From contig JAJNNY010000012.1 in the NCBI GenBank assembly GCA_022453515.1, positions 620,001 through 684,000 on the forward strand: a stretch of DNA of 64,000 nt, read 5' to 3'. Positions 35,172-45,200 of the stretch are shown here, one piece after another. The position numbers and the translations under genes were made by a program. The notes under the pieces were generated by a model. That model saw only the letters and a list, made by a program, of their open reading frames with translations, was not told where the DNA came from and made no database searches. Each line of letters begins with the position of its first letter. Position 1 is the first letter of the stretch. The stretch comes from Astrocystis sublimbata. Its lineage: Eukaryota > Ascomycota > Sordariomycetes > Xylariales > Xylariaceae.

Positions 35172-36075
35172 TTATCCTTCCTGGACAGATACGCACTTCG
35201 TCACTTCAATTGCATCCGGTACACCACTGGGCTCCCAGCCTTCCACGAGCCGACTTTTGTATACCAGGTTTGGGTTGCCCTTTGGCCCCGACTCATCTGC
35301 CTTGGTGGCGGTTTCTCTTTTCTTTTCGACAGAGCTTCTGACATATTCAAGATATGGTGGATTTCCCGGTTTGATGACTAGACATTGCGCATCAGCGAGT
35401 GGAGCTTGAACATCGACGTCACAACTCACCATTATCGGCAGCCAGTACTGTGTCGATTTTGATCAATCCCAATTCTTCACAGATCTTCAAGTCTTCTGTG
35501 TATAAAGGCTTGTAATGGTCCAGGAAGAGCAGGTCGATATGTCGCAAAGCGCCGTCTGCGTGCAGCTGTCTCAGCGAGTCGGAGCTTGAGCCAACGACAA
35601 CTTTGATCATATCCCCCAACCCAGCAAGCTGGGCTAGCTGTGTGATGACATCGCCAAACTCGGCACTCTTTTCCAGGCTATAATAAACGGTGCCTCCCAC
35701 CTCCCGTTGGGCTGTGGCGAATGCAATCGCCGAGTAGCCAACATATCCGCCGAGCTCGACCATCACCTGAGGTTTTCGATCATGGATCAAGTCCACCACG
35801 GTCTTTGACTTGTATTCGCCAATGTTCATTAGATATTTCCGGGTACGGCCGAACTCGTCGATTGCATCGAGAACTCTCTGCGGGTTTCCTTTGATTTGAT
35901 CTACCTCAGGATGGCCCTGGACGAACTGCAGAAGCTCGAGCTCACGGCCATCGTCGAACTACTCCAATTCGGTTAATATCTCAACAATATTGAATGGAAT
36001 TATGGCCATACTGACATACACGTCCTCTTGTGGCTGATACGCCACGCCGTGAAAATCGCCCTCCGAGGCCCCCAT
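35172..36075 (-). CDS. COMT-like O-methyltransferase (4-deoxygadusol-forming, mycosporine pathway)
   Basis: Exons (minus) 36075-36016, 35958-35430, 35377-35172; 264 residues, phases agree. The SAM-binding loop is VELGGYVGYSAIAFA (residues 87-101). The catechol-O-methyltransferase metal triad is intact with the same spacing: D167 in FLDHYKP and D195-N196 in LAADNVIKPG (28 and 1 residues apart, as D141/D169/N170 in rat COMT); K170 matches the catalytic Lys. The first exon encodes MGASEGDFHGVAYQPQEDVY. In mycosporine biosynthesis the O-methyltransferase methylates desmethyl-4-deoxygadusol to 4-deoxygadusol. It is transcribed divergently from the cyclase across 0.9 kb, which supports that assignment. 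COMT-like enzymes also occur elsewhere in fungi; cluster context decides the call. Confidence 0.85.
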
Positions 36076-36972
36076 GTCTCTAGAGAAAACGAAAAGGAAA
36101 ACTTTTGCTATAACAGTGCGTTTGAGTTACGAAGCGATGGATGCAGCAAGATTGTGTAAACACTTCAACTTCTTGAAATTGTGTTGTAAGTCAGCATACC
36201 ACGATGTTTCACGACGGAAACTCACTCTTGAATGAGTCTCACAGTACTAAGCCCTCAGCGAGTGCTAGACGCGATGAGATCAAGAGTCATGAGTCATCAT
36301 CGCTACGCCATCCGCAAGCCACTCCACCCATAGCGGCCCTATTAGATGAGGAGGGCCAAGAGGCGGTAAGCTCTTGGATGGAATTCCCTAAGTCTGATCC
36401 ATAAAGTGCATCTGTTGCATGGGGTTTCACGTGCGAAGTGAGTCTATGATACCTTCATTGTCGGCTAGATCCGCATCCCGGGGGCCTTAGTTCCGCTGGC
36501 GTGTAAGTGACCAATGACTAGTGTTCTAAACAACGATGCGGACACATAGTTTACCCATGTCTTGACCAATTCGATGACTTCGTGGCTTATTCGTGACGGA
36601 TAATTCAGAATCTAGAACTGCTTCCGTCGGAAAATATCAGAGTAAGTTGCAGATCAGGGGCTGATAGTCACTGCAATTGACTTCGGCACAGGCCAATAGG
36701 AACCTCCTCTGGCCGCCATGCCGCCGATGGTTGGTGAAATTCATGTGTTCCTGGAAATGTCATGACGGCATGGATTTTGATATTTTAGTTTGTGCTCATA
36801 TGGGGTAGCCGTTATAACATGAATGTTGTCCATGTCTGTCAAGTTGAAGTCCTTCCTCCTGTATCCTGATTAGCAGCAAAACGACATCTCCTCATCCGTG
36901 CATCTTAAGTCCTTTGACCCTGAGCATATATACACATTGTTCTATACCCTATTGTTTGTTTGCATTGTTAAT
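36076..36972. promoter_or_regulatory. Divergent promoter between O-methyltransferase and cyclase
   Basis: 897 bp shared upstream region of the first two pathway enzymes, the likely control point of the cluster. The open frame at 36204-36404 has no recognisable content. No specific site can be assigned by eye. Confidence 0.5.
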
Positions 36973-38592
36973 ATGTCAGACCTTAAAGCAAGTGTCAGCG
37001 AGACCAAAAAGGGCTTCCACGTTGAAGGCTACGAGAAGATTGAGTATGATTTTGCCTTCGTGGATGGTGTTTTTGACACCGCGAATCCCGACCTGGCCAA
37101 CTGCTACAAGAAATGGGGAAGAGTTCTTGCTGTAACAGACAAGAATGTCTACGCTCTCTACGGAGATAAAATCACAAAATACTTCAAGCACTTCGATTTG
37201 ACCTTGAAAGTTCACCAGACCAGCATCGGCGAGAAGGCCAAGACCATCGATACCTTCACAGGTATTTGCGATTCGATGACTGATTTCGGTATCATTCGAA
37301 AGGTTTGTTTTGCCTTTGTTGCCATCTAGTGACTTCTGCTAAGTTCGCTTAGGAACCTGTCCTTGTCGTCGGGGGAGGCCTTGTCACCGATGTCGCCGGG
37401 TAAGTTGCGCCATTCAAACTCCTACGACGAAAGTTCTTGACTTACACCAAGAGTTAGATTTGCCTGCGCTGCATACTGTCGTAACACAAACTTCATCAGA
37501 GTTCCGACTACCGTCATTGGTCTCATTGACGCGAGTGTCAGCATCAAGGTGGCTGTCAACTACGGTCGCTACAAGAACCGGTTAGGAGCGTATCACGCGC
37601 CTCTACACACCTTTCTCGATTTTACTTTCTTGCGGACACTTCCCATTTCTCAAGTTCGCAATGGATTTGCAGAACTCATCAAAATCTCTTCGTGCGCCCA
37701 CATAGAAGTCTTTGACCTGTTGGACAAGTTCTGTGAACAGCTGATCGAAACCAAGTTTGGTCGTAGCGATGATGCTTCAGTAGAGGTGCGCAAAGCCGCA
37801 GATACCGTAAGTTGACTTCAATTATTATTTGTTACATGCCGCTAAACCTACCTTCAGATCAATCGCGAGGGTATTCATGAAATGCTGAAGCTTGAGACCC
37901 CCAATCTTCATGAGATAGGCCTTGATCGGGTTATTGCCTATGGCCACACGTGAGTCCACTATCTTGTACGCCGAAAGAAGAGGATGATTGAATCTAACAA
38001 TGTCAATTTTAGATGGTCGCCGCTACACGAACTTGTACCCGAGACCCCTCTCCGACACGGCCACGCTATTTCTATTGACATGGCGTACTCTGCCACGCTT
38101 GCCAATCAACGTGGTATGCTATCCGATGAAGAACATGGTCGCCTTCTGAGCCTTTTCTCAAGGGCTGGCCTCTCCATCGATCATCCCGACTTCAACGAGA
38201 AAGTACTCGAGGACGGAACTGCTGCGATACTGAAGACACGTGATGGCTTGCTACGTCTTGCCGTACCAAGTCCATTGGGATCGTGCAGCTTTGTCAATGA
38301 CGCCGGAGCACGAGAGCTGAAAGACGCTCTGCGAAAGCACAAGTCAATAGCTAAAGAGTATCCTCGCGAGGGCGCCGGGCTCGAGGCGTATGTAGACAGC
38401 AGCGACACGGGGTATGCCAGTCTGGCCGATGAGAATAATGAAGTCAGCAACACCATGAAGGCGAATGGCGTCCAGGTAAACGGGAATACCAAGAGCAAGA
38501 TTGGTTACAATGGTATAGTCAACGGACACAATGACAATGCACATGCAAGCTCCGTCGAAACAATCGCCGAGGGAATTAAAGCCCAGGCATAA
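36973..38592 (+). CDS. Sugar-phosphate cyclase, desmethyl-4-deoxygadusol synthase type
   Basis: Exons 36973-37302, 37353-37399, 37458-37806, 37858-37949, 38013-38592; 465 residues, all phases agree. The dehydroquinate-synthase fold is clear: [12 protein letters not shown] (NAD loop), [53 protein letters not shown], and metal ligands at about E198 (NGFAEL), H272 (AYGHTWSP) and H288 (LRHGHAI). The GYHKNRLG-like and YGHTWSPLHEL signatures are those of DDGS/EEVS-type cyclases rather than of DHQS, and fungal DHQS is part of the pentafunctional AROM protein, which is absent here. It would cyclise sedoheptulose 7-phosphate to desmethyl-4-deoxygadusol. DDGS is preferred over EEVS because of the O-methyltransferase and ATP-grasp neighbours. 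The last 65 residues are a hydrophilic Asn/Ser-rich tail not seen in bacterial enzymes. Confidence 0.9.
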
Positions 38593-38758
38593 TAGACATT
38601 CGGGCGGAATTGAGATGTCTCGGATAGTAATTGCGTACATACATAGAGTGCGAGTGGGTATGCTATAACACACCACCAAATCTACCAACGAAGCTTTCAA
38701 GCCAATCTCCAGTGCGGAATTTCCAAGATACATCGTAATATAAGTCGAAATCCTTCTA

Positions 38759-39252
38759 CTATTTCTGCACCGATTGTGTGCAAATAATCTTCCTCATCGC
38801 GATCGGTTTCATTCCACTTCCGCCGCCAGCATTTACGAGCAGTGGAGCATCTGAAGCAGTAACAACTTCTCCGCTGGCTTTCCTTGCAAATTGTGTGTAT
38901 ACGATTTCGCCTACTCATTCCAGGTACTGGCCTGACTGGGTGCTGTTAGATGATTCATCATTTTTTCCTGCGTCCGGTTCAACGAGCACTAGGCAAATCG
39001 CGCCGTCCACAGTGGTGACGTCTTCGATGTGTGCCCCCAGCGCCAGTACTTCTTTCTAGGAAGCCATGAGTCATGGAATCTAACTCCATGTCTGTAATAA
39101 TGATATTGATATTGTTGTACTTTCTGTGCGCTGCTGCTCGTGGTTGCCTCTCCAACCCTCAGCAAGCCCTGCCATGATGGCGAGTCGATACTATGTAAGT
39201 CCGAAGCTTGAGGCTTCCGCAGTGCAATTGCACTTGTAGTCTGCGCAAGCAC
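38759..39252 (-). pseudogene. Decayed minus-strand coding remnant between cyclase and ligase, unrecognised
   Basis: Reading minus from 39252, a coding-like frame (TTSAIALRKPQASDLHSIDS, SWQGLLRVGEATTSSSAQK) is followed by a plausible intron (gtacaa...cctag). It resumes as KEVLALGAHIEDVTTVDGAI and CLVLVEPDAG, runs into an in-frame TGA, then continues in the same frame as VGEIVYTQFARKASGEVVTA and SDAPLVNAGGGSGMKPIAMR to TAG at 38759. Low-complexity-free, amino-acid-like content on both sides of one stop suggests a gene broken by a nonsense change (for example CGA to TGA). I do not recognise the family. It lies antisense between two cluster genes. Confidence 0.4.
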
Positions 39253-39374
39253 AACGTCGGCTCTGCGAAGCTGCCGTCAATCTACCTTGGACTATCGTCA
39301 GCCATAGTCTGTCTGGCTACTGCTGCCCCAACATTTTGGCATAGTGTTTGCCAGTCACGCCGCGCGCATCTATA

Positions 39375-40913
39375 ATGGCAGCGGTCACACGCAACGACAC
39401 AGCCAGGTGTTTCGGTCTACTGTTCTTGAGTTTCTTTGTCCTCCCAATGTCACTTGCCGTACTCTGCTTCTCTAAGCTGAGGCATAGTGTCACATCCAAA
39501 ATCACACCGCCTCCACGCCCCAAGCAGAATGAGACTCGGCGAACAATATTGGTCACAGGGGTCGGCATGGCCAAGGGACTGACACTGGCTCGCGCTTTTC
39601 ATCTATCGGGGCATCGCGTTCTCGGCGCCGACTTTGAGGATTACAGTATTCCTTGCTCGGGACGCTTTTCGAACAGCCTTTCCGGCTTCTACAGGCTTCC
39701 GAGGCCATTGTCGCCCGATCATACCGAGCCATACACCGACCATCTGCTGCACATAATAAAGGATGAGAAGGTCGATCTCTGGGTGTCGTGTTCGGGCGTC
39801 GCCAGCGCAATAGAGGATGCGCAGGCCAAGGAAGCTATCGAAGAACGCACCTCATGCAAATGCATACAATTCGATGTCGCAACAACCTCAGTGCTGCATG
39901 AGAAAAATAAGTTCATGCGCGCGTGTGCTGAACGCAATCTTCCAATACCTGATACTCATGAGGTCACGTCAAAGGACGAGGTCCTGCACATCCTATCCTC
40001 GTCAGCGCTGCTGTTCCCTGGGAGGAAATACATCCTCAAGCCTGTCGGAATGGACGATGTCAATCGAGGGGATATGACCCTTCTTCCGCTCTCCTCGGAT
40101 ATCATGACCTTGAAGCATGTGTCACGGCTCTACATCTCAACTTCCGCTCCTTGGATTCTACAGCAATTCATCCCTGGCGGCGAGGAGTACTGCACGCACG
40201 CCCTTGTCGTGCGGGGGGAACTGAAATGCTTCGTAGCATGCCCAAGTGCTGAACTGCTTATGCACTACGCGCCACTGCCGCAAGACGATGAGCTATGGCG
40301 GGCGATGCATGATTTCACTGTCGGATATCTAAAGCGCTCGCCCGATGCCTTAGACATGACAGGGCATCTAAGTTTTGACTTCATGGTGGATTCCGGTGCT
40401 CTCGAAGAAAAGGGGGGACGGCTTGAAAGGTGCCTCTACGCGATTGAGTGCAACCCTCGCGCGCACACAGCTGTTGTCCTATTTGCGCAGCAAGGCCCAG
40501 AAATGCGACATATGGTACAGGCGTACCTGTCCGCAATAGACTCGCCCGGGGATATCTTATTCGGTACCAAAGCAGCTCCAGGACGAGAGTCGCTGAGGTC
40601 CAAAGCTTTAGTAACACCTCCTACCACTATTCAGCCTCGATATTGGATCGGTCACGATCTTGTTTCGCTTGTCCTCCAACCACTACTTCAGCTAATCGCG
40701 GGATCAGTGGGACGCAAGGAAGTCTCAAAGTCGAGCTCTATCTTTCTGACACATTTACTGACTTGGAAAGACGGAACTTTTGAAACCTGGGACCCATTGC
40801 CAGCTTTGATTCTTTATCATGTATATTGGCCCCTCACCATATTCTTAGCTTGGTGTCAGGGACGGCGATGGAGTAGAATTAATGTGAGCACCACCAAGAT
40901 GTTCACCTGTTGA
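39375..40913 (+). CDS. Membrane-anchored ATP-grasp ligase (mycosporine-forming)
   Basis: 512 residues, single exon, from ATG 39375. An N-terminal transmembrane segment (CFGLLFLSFFVLPMSLAVLC) is followed by a nucleotide-binding start (ILVTGVGMAKGLTLARAFHL) and the ATP-grasp core: KYILKPVGMDDVNRGDMTLL, WILQQFIPGGEEYCTHALVV, LSFDFMVD and YAIECNPRAHTAVVLF (the IExNPRxxT magnesium/ATP end). A second hydrophobic segment lies near the C-terminus (LILYHVYWPLTIFLAW). The same core is found in the MysC-type ligases that join 4-deoxygadusol to an amino acid (glycine in cyanobacteria) to give a mycosporine. The amino acid used here cannot be read from sequence. It follows the cyclase on the same strand at a distance of 0.8 kb. 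Confidence 0.85.
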   Translation: MAAVTRNDTARCFGLLFLSFFVLPMSLAVLCFSKLRHSVTSKITPPPRPKQNETRRTILVTGVGMAKGLTLARAFHLSGHRVLGADFEDYSIPCSGRFSNSLSGFYRLPRPLSPDHTEPYTDHLLHIIKDEKVDLWVSCSGVASAIEDAQAKEAIEERTSCKCIQFDVATTSVLHEKNKFMRACAERNLPIPDTHEVTSKDEVLHILSSSALLFPGRKYILKPVGMDDVNRGDMTLLPLSSDIMTLKHVSRLYISTSAPWILQQFIPGGEEYCTHALVVRGELKCFVACPSAELLMHYAPLPQDDELWRAMHDFTVGYLKRSPDALDMTGHLSFDFMVDSGALEEKGGRLERCLYAIECNPRAHTAVVLFAQQGPEMRHMVQAYLSAIDSPGDILFGTKAAPGRESLRSKALVTPPTTIQPRYWIGHDLVSLVLQPLLQLIAGSVGRKEVSKSSSIFLTHLLTWKDGTFETWDPLPALILYHVYWPLTIFLAWCQGRRWSRINVSTTKMFTC

Positions 40914-41251
40914 AGCCAGATCGTATATACCCATGAATTCCGTGGTACTATGCTGCCAGTAATAACTTAATGAATAACAACTGTATCTAGTCGAGCTACA
41001 AATCAATTCTATCCATGTGCGCATGCGCAAGCACAAACTCGTGCCAGAACTAATGAATTACGATGCGTACTTGCAAGTCAAGGACCTCATCACAAGAATT
41101 ATCACTCATCAAACATAGAGGCGTTTTTTTCCCCTTCGTTGATACCAGTCGTCAAAACTCACAGCTTTGAGTCGCCTGTAGTTTTCATCCGACTGCACAT
41201 TGATACATATTCTTGGTTTTTAGATTTTGATTAGTCGAGGTTCAATCTTAT
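40914..41251. other. Short intergenic after the ligase
   Basis: 338 bp, AT-rich, containing nothing recognisable before the downstream pseudogene. Confidence 0.5.
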
Positions 41252-42275
41252 AATGAGCGGCGCGGGTCAAAAACTACTTCATGAACATGTACCCTTGGGG
41301 ATGCGGCTCAGTTGAAAAAACGTGATGCTCAGCCCTCACACTTATTTTCGACTGTCTTAGACCTGATAGACGGCCAGGCAAAATATCATCCCAGTTCTCC
41401 AGCCTTGGGGTTTGCGACTACGCCAGAATAGTATCCAAAGGGCACAAGTACATACCTAATACATATCCTCTCACTTTGACGATTACTAAAATAATGGATT
41501 AGATCAATTTTGCGGAGTTGTGTGAGTTATCATGGAGTGCTGCTGCTGCCGGACCCAGACAGACTCTCCAGGAAGTCGACACCAACATTAGGTCCATCAC
41601 CGTGGGTTTGTTTCGCAACAGTAGCTTGGATCTTGTTCTCTCGTGGCTGGGTATTCTGCGTCTAGGACAAACGGCGCTTTTCTTTGCGTGAGATCTGCGA
41701 ACCCCAGACATGAAGTACCCATGCCCTTCGAAGACCTAACATGCAACATAGGCCGCAACTAGATGATCGCGCCATAAAGCATCTTTGTCACAAACTGGTT
41801 GTCCGTGGATATAGCTGCCAAGTCAATCATCGACATTATGTTGCCCCGATGTGATAGGGATGCCCATGTCTCTGACCAATCCGGCCCGCGATATATCCCT
41901 ATATCGCGTCCTTAACCCCTACCAATCACCCCCGTGGCGAGAGATGCTCGAATATTTCTCCGAGGAACCTGGAAGTGTTTCATTCGACATGGTTTTGGTA
42001 TCAACGTGGATAGAACGGCTCGAGGCAGCACTAGCAGTTGATACTGCATCCGAACATCCTTGTGTCAAGCACTGATAGAATTGTGGGAGCGGCATTATAT
42101 CCTCGATGCAAACGGAAGCGACGTTGATTCGACGGCGAAAGCTCCAAGATTCGAAGTGAGGTCTACCAAGCGCACATCTCACTCGATACGCAATCTCGAG
42201 CTGTTGGGTCGCGAAAGGTTGTTACTGATTTGGAAGTGGATTGAAAGGAACTGTCGAGTCAGGCTCAATAAGTAG
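41252..42275 (+). pseudogene. Deletion remnant of an NRPS-like adenylation-reductase (A-T-R) gene
   Basis: Plus-strand pieces that fit the two ends of one long enzyme. First, QPSHLFSTVLDLIDGQAKYH with SSPALGFATTPE (41309-41430), then NFAELCELSWSAAAAG and RSITVGLFRNSSLDLVLSWL with GILRLGQTALFFA, an intact consensus intron (gtgaga, branch ctaac, atag; 41689-41750), and PQLDDRAIKHLCHKL. This is the start of an AMP-binding domain. After a large gap comes DISLYRVLNPYQSPPWREML, VSTWIERLEAAL and, after a frameshift near 42070, LIELWERHY...ELLGRERLLLIWKW ending at TAG 42273. That matches the end of a thioester-reductase domain. The rest of A, the carrier domain and most of the reductase are missing, and there are frameshifts near 41308 and 42070. 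Family assignment by pattern, not by alignment. Confidence 0.5.
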
Positions 42276-45200
42276 AAGTTGTAAGACGAAATAGACTTGA
42301 ATGACACTGTACGATGCCAAAAGCAATCTCGATTCTCAATATTGTTCTCGAACAAGAGAAACCCATTATTCGTTCCAGTGTGTTAACATTCGATTTTGCA
42401 CCCTCATTGTGCTTCAACGGTTTGCTTTCAGTCACAGACTGATGCGTTGCGCCAAAGTTGTTAACTTGTCCTGACCGTGAAACCTGGTCGAAATTAACAT
42501 CAAGGAGTGCATGTGCAGTACTCTTGTCTCGGGGTTGTCATCTTAGCCTATAGGCTCTATACTCTAATTACTTACTGACGGGCGTTATCCTTCTTCGCCT
42601 TTTTGAGTCCCTAGCAATACGTTCACCAAGTAAGACCGAGTTGACGAGAATGCTTAGCTCCGGGGAAAACATTGTAAATCCATGTAAGATGAAAAAAATC
42701 TCTATATAGTGTAAGTGACAGACAGGCATTTCCATAATTACTAAACTTGTCCACCGGCTCCGAGTCTATCGAATTCGGTGTACGGTATTGAGATCAATGT
42801 CATCGATGACATAGACATACAATGATTTGCACTTCGAAACACTACTGTTTCTCTCTTGTTTTCTTTAACTTGTAATTCGTACGTGCATTTCTGTATTTGT
42901 ATCTTGAACAGTAAGCTGCTTAAGTGAGCAAGGATAAGTCCACAAGATTGGCACTGTCTTTTCGGTTGCCAACAACCTCCAAAAAGAGGACTCAAATGCA
43001 TGTAATACTGGCTGGTAGTAGCGTATTGAAATCCCGTCTAACTCATGAGGGGATAATCGTGCCAAGGCTCGATATAACCTAGATTTTCAGCCCACGCGAG
43101 CCACGCCCATGAGGGTTTTGTCCTTATTGTTCAAAGGCGTAGCAATGTAATACGTTAGTGCTTATACGCCATGCTAGTTCTCAGAGCTACTGCATATCTA
43201 CGGATGAGAGTGGCGTGGTTTTGGGGGGGGACAATGGCATTCAGAGACTTATAATCCTCCTCTTGCCGGTGGGGTGAACGTTGGACTCGCAGAAGGAGGT
43301 ATCGCACGCTTCTGCAAGCTTGTGATGCAGCTACTGGATAGCGGTTGAGGCGTCCTGACAACACCGTCGTGCAATTGGCCAGCACCCTGACCGAGCCCAG
43401 AATATGCAAGTCACTGACTGCACTCCGGCCTGTCCGTTTTTTTCTGCCCGATTGTCTAGTTGCGCGTGCTGACAAGCACCTTGCGGTTACCGGTCCGCGC
43501 CCCCACGATGTTCTACGTGAGTCCAGAACCGCTTTTCAGCTTCGCTCAGAGAATATGGATCATGGGAAGATTTTCCAACGCCGCTGCGGAGACGGATCGT
43601 CTATTCTTCTGATAAGGAAGAAGATCCCCGAGCGAGTTGATGTGTACTATAAGGAAGGGAACATGGGAGGCTAGATATGAGGTTATCATGGTTCTCGTGA
43701 TATACTGTATATGTAAGTGCCATATGCATGGTGTAAGCAAACGAGTCATGAATGCAATGGTAATTGGCGACATATAAGCTAAATGACCCCACTGCCGCCG
43801 CGGGTGAAATTGGAACGATCCATGGATGCGGCACCATTTGTGGGTTTGATGAGACGATCGACTAAACACTCCGTGTAGCGAGCAATTAAGATTCCCGAAA
43901 GTTACGACATCGACGATTGCTGATATCTTATTTGTTGTTGATATATAAACAAATCGTATGCTACATAGGAACGAGCCCCGAACCCGGTGCTACGGTATCT
44001 CGCGAAGCTTGCGTTACTCGACAACAGACAACACGTGGGTTGGTCGTTCCCTAAGGCTTTTCCGTTGCTGCAGATATCATGTTATTAAACATGCCGGATA
44101 GTGATTTTGTACCAAGTCGAGGCACGGCCATCCAAGCACCGATGCAGGCACGCAGCGTCTACGAGTACTACAGAGCACCATTTGCATTCAAGGGAAATCG
44201 TGAACGTGGTGGTGATCTGGACATGGCGATTTAAATGCCAAGTACCATGAAATGCGGGATCATTGAATACCTCGAATACCTACCGTTGTAGGTAGGGAAG
44301 TGTTTGATCGTCGCTCACCACTTCGATCGACTCCGCGCTTTGGTGGTCGTGGAATGCGGGAACCCGACTTGCCCGATCACCTTGCGTTTCAACTAAAGGA
44401 CTGACGCATAAACAGATGCGCACAATACTAGAACCGAAAAGCCTCACCGAGGCTATCCAGTGCGTCGGCACGTTTTATTTGCTTCATGTAATTATGCCTC
44501 GTCTCGGAAACACCTTCCTTTACTTCTACCTCATTTCGTTTCATCTCTCTGCTATGTACTTCTACGATCATATGCGACCCCTTCAGTGTGTAAGCAAACA
44601 CCAACCCGGTTTTGCTCAATTACACGATTACATATGCAGGCCAGTAGGGCCGAGGATGGGAAGTGATCCGTGATATACACAGGTGAGAGGATGTTCCAAT
44701 ATGAGGGGCAGTTCAATTGCAGTTTATGCCTTGAACCTGGCATTACCGTTTGATAAGAAACGGGTTAATGACTAGGGTCCCATGTGTAATCAACCTCCCC
44801 GTGTGCCCGTCGAGCCCGTCTTGTCCGCCTTCCCCAAAGCCCTGCCGAAGGATTTGGATTGCATTGCTCCCTGTTGGCGGGGACTTCCGTGCAAGATTCC
44901 GGGTGGACTGATCTAGAAGCGATTGTGGCTTGAATGTCTACTTTCGCTTATTGCCAGGCAGCTTGACCAGACCAAGCCCTCACGTATTACTTGTACTCTT
45001 GTTTGCTGGCATGGATAGATAACTACATTCCTAATATGAATGTACAAGTGTTAGCTACTATATAGTAGAAGTTGAATGCTACATCGAGCTGATCAGTAGG
45101 TATAGTATTAGGGACTATGAAACGTGGCTACCTCGACATTTCTGTTGATGCGCACAATGAACGGCCCGGAACGCACCCGAAGGCTTTGGACAAGATATGC

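Noticed and set aside
36973..38592. Shikimate-pathway 3-dehydroquinate synthase
   Set aside because: Fungal DHQS is a domain of the AROM protein. This stand-alone gene has DDGS/EEVS-type signatures and mycosporine neighbours.
43345..43674. 109-codon open frame as a cluster gene
   Set aside because: The sequence has mixed, non-protein-like composition, no homology I can recognise, and frames on both strands overlap.
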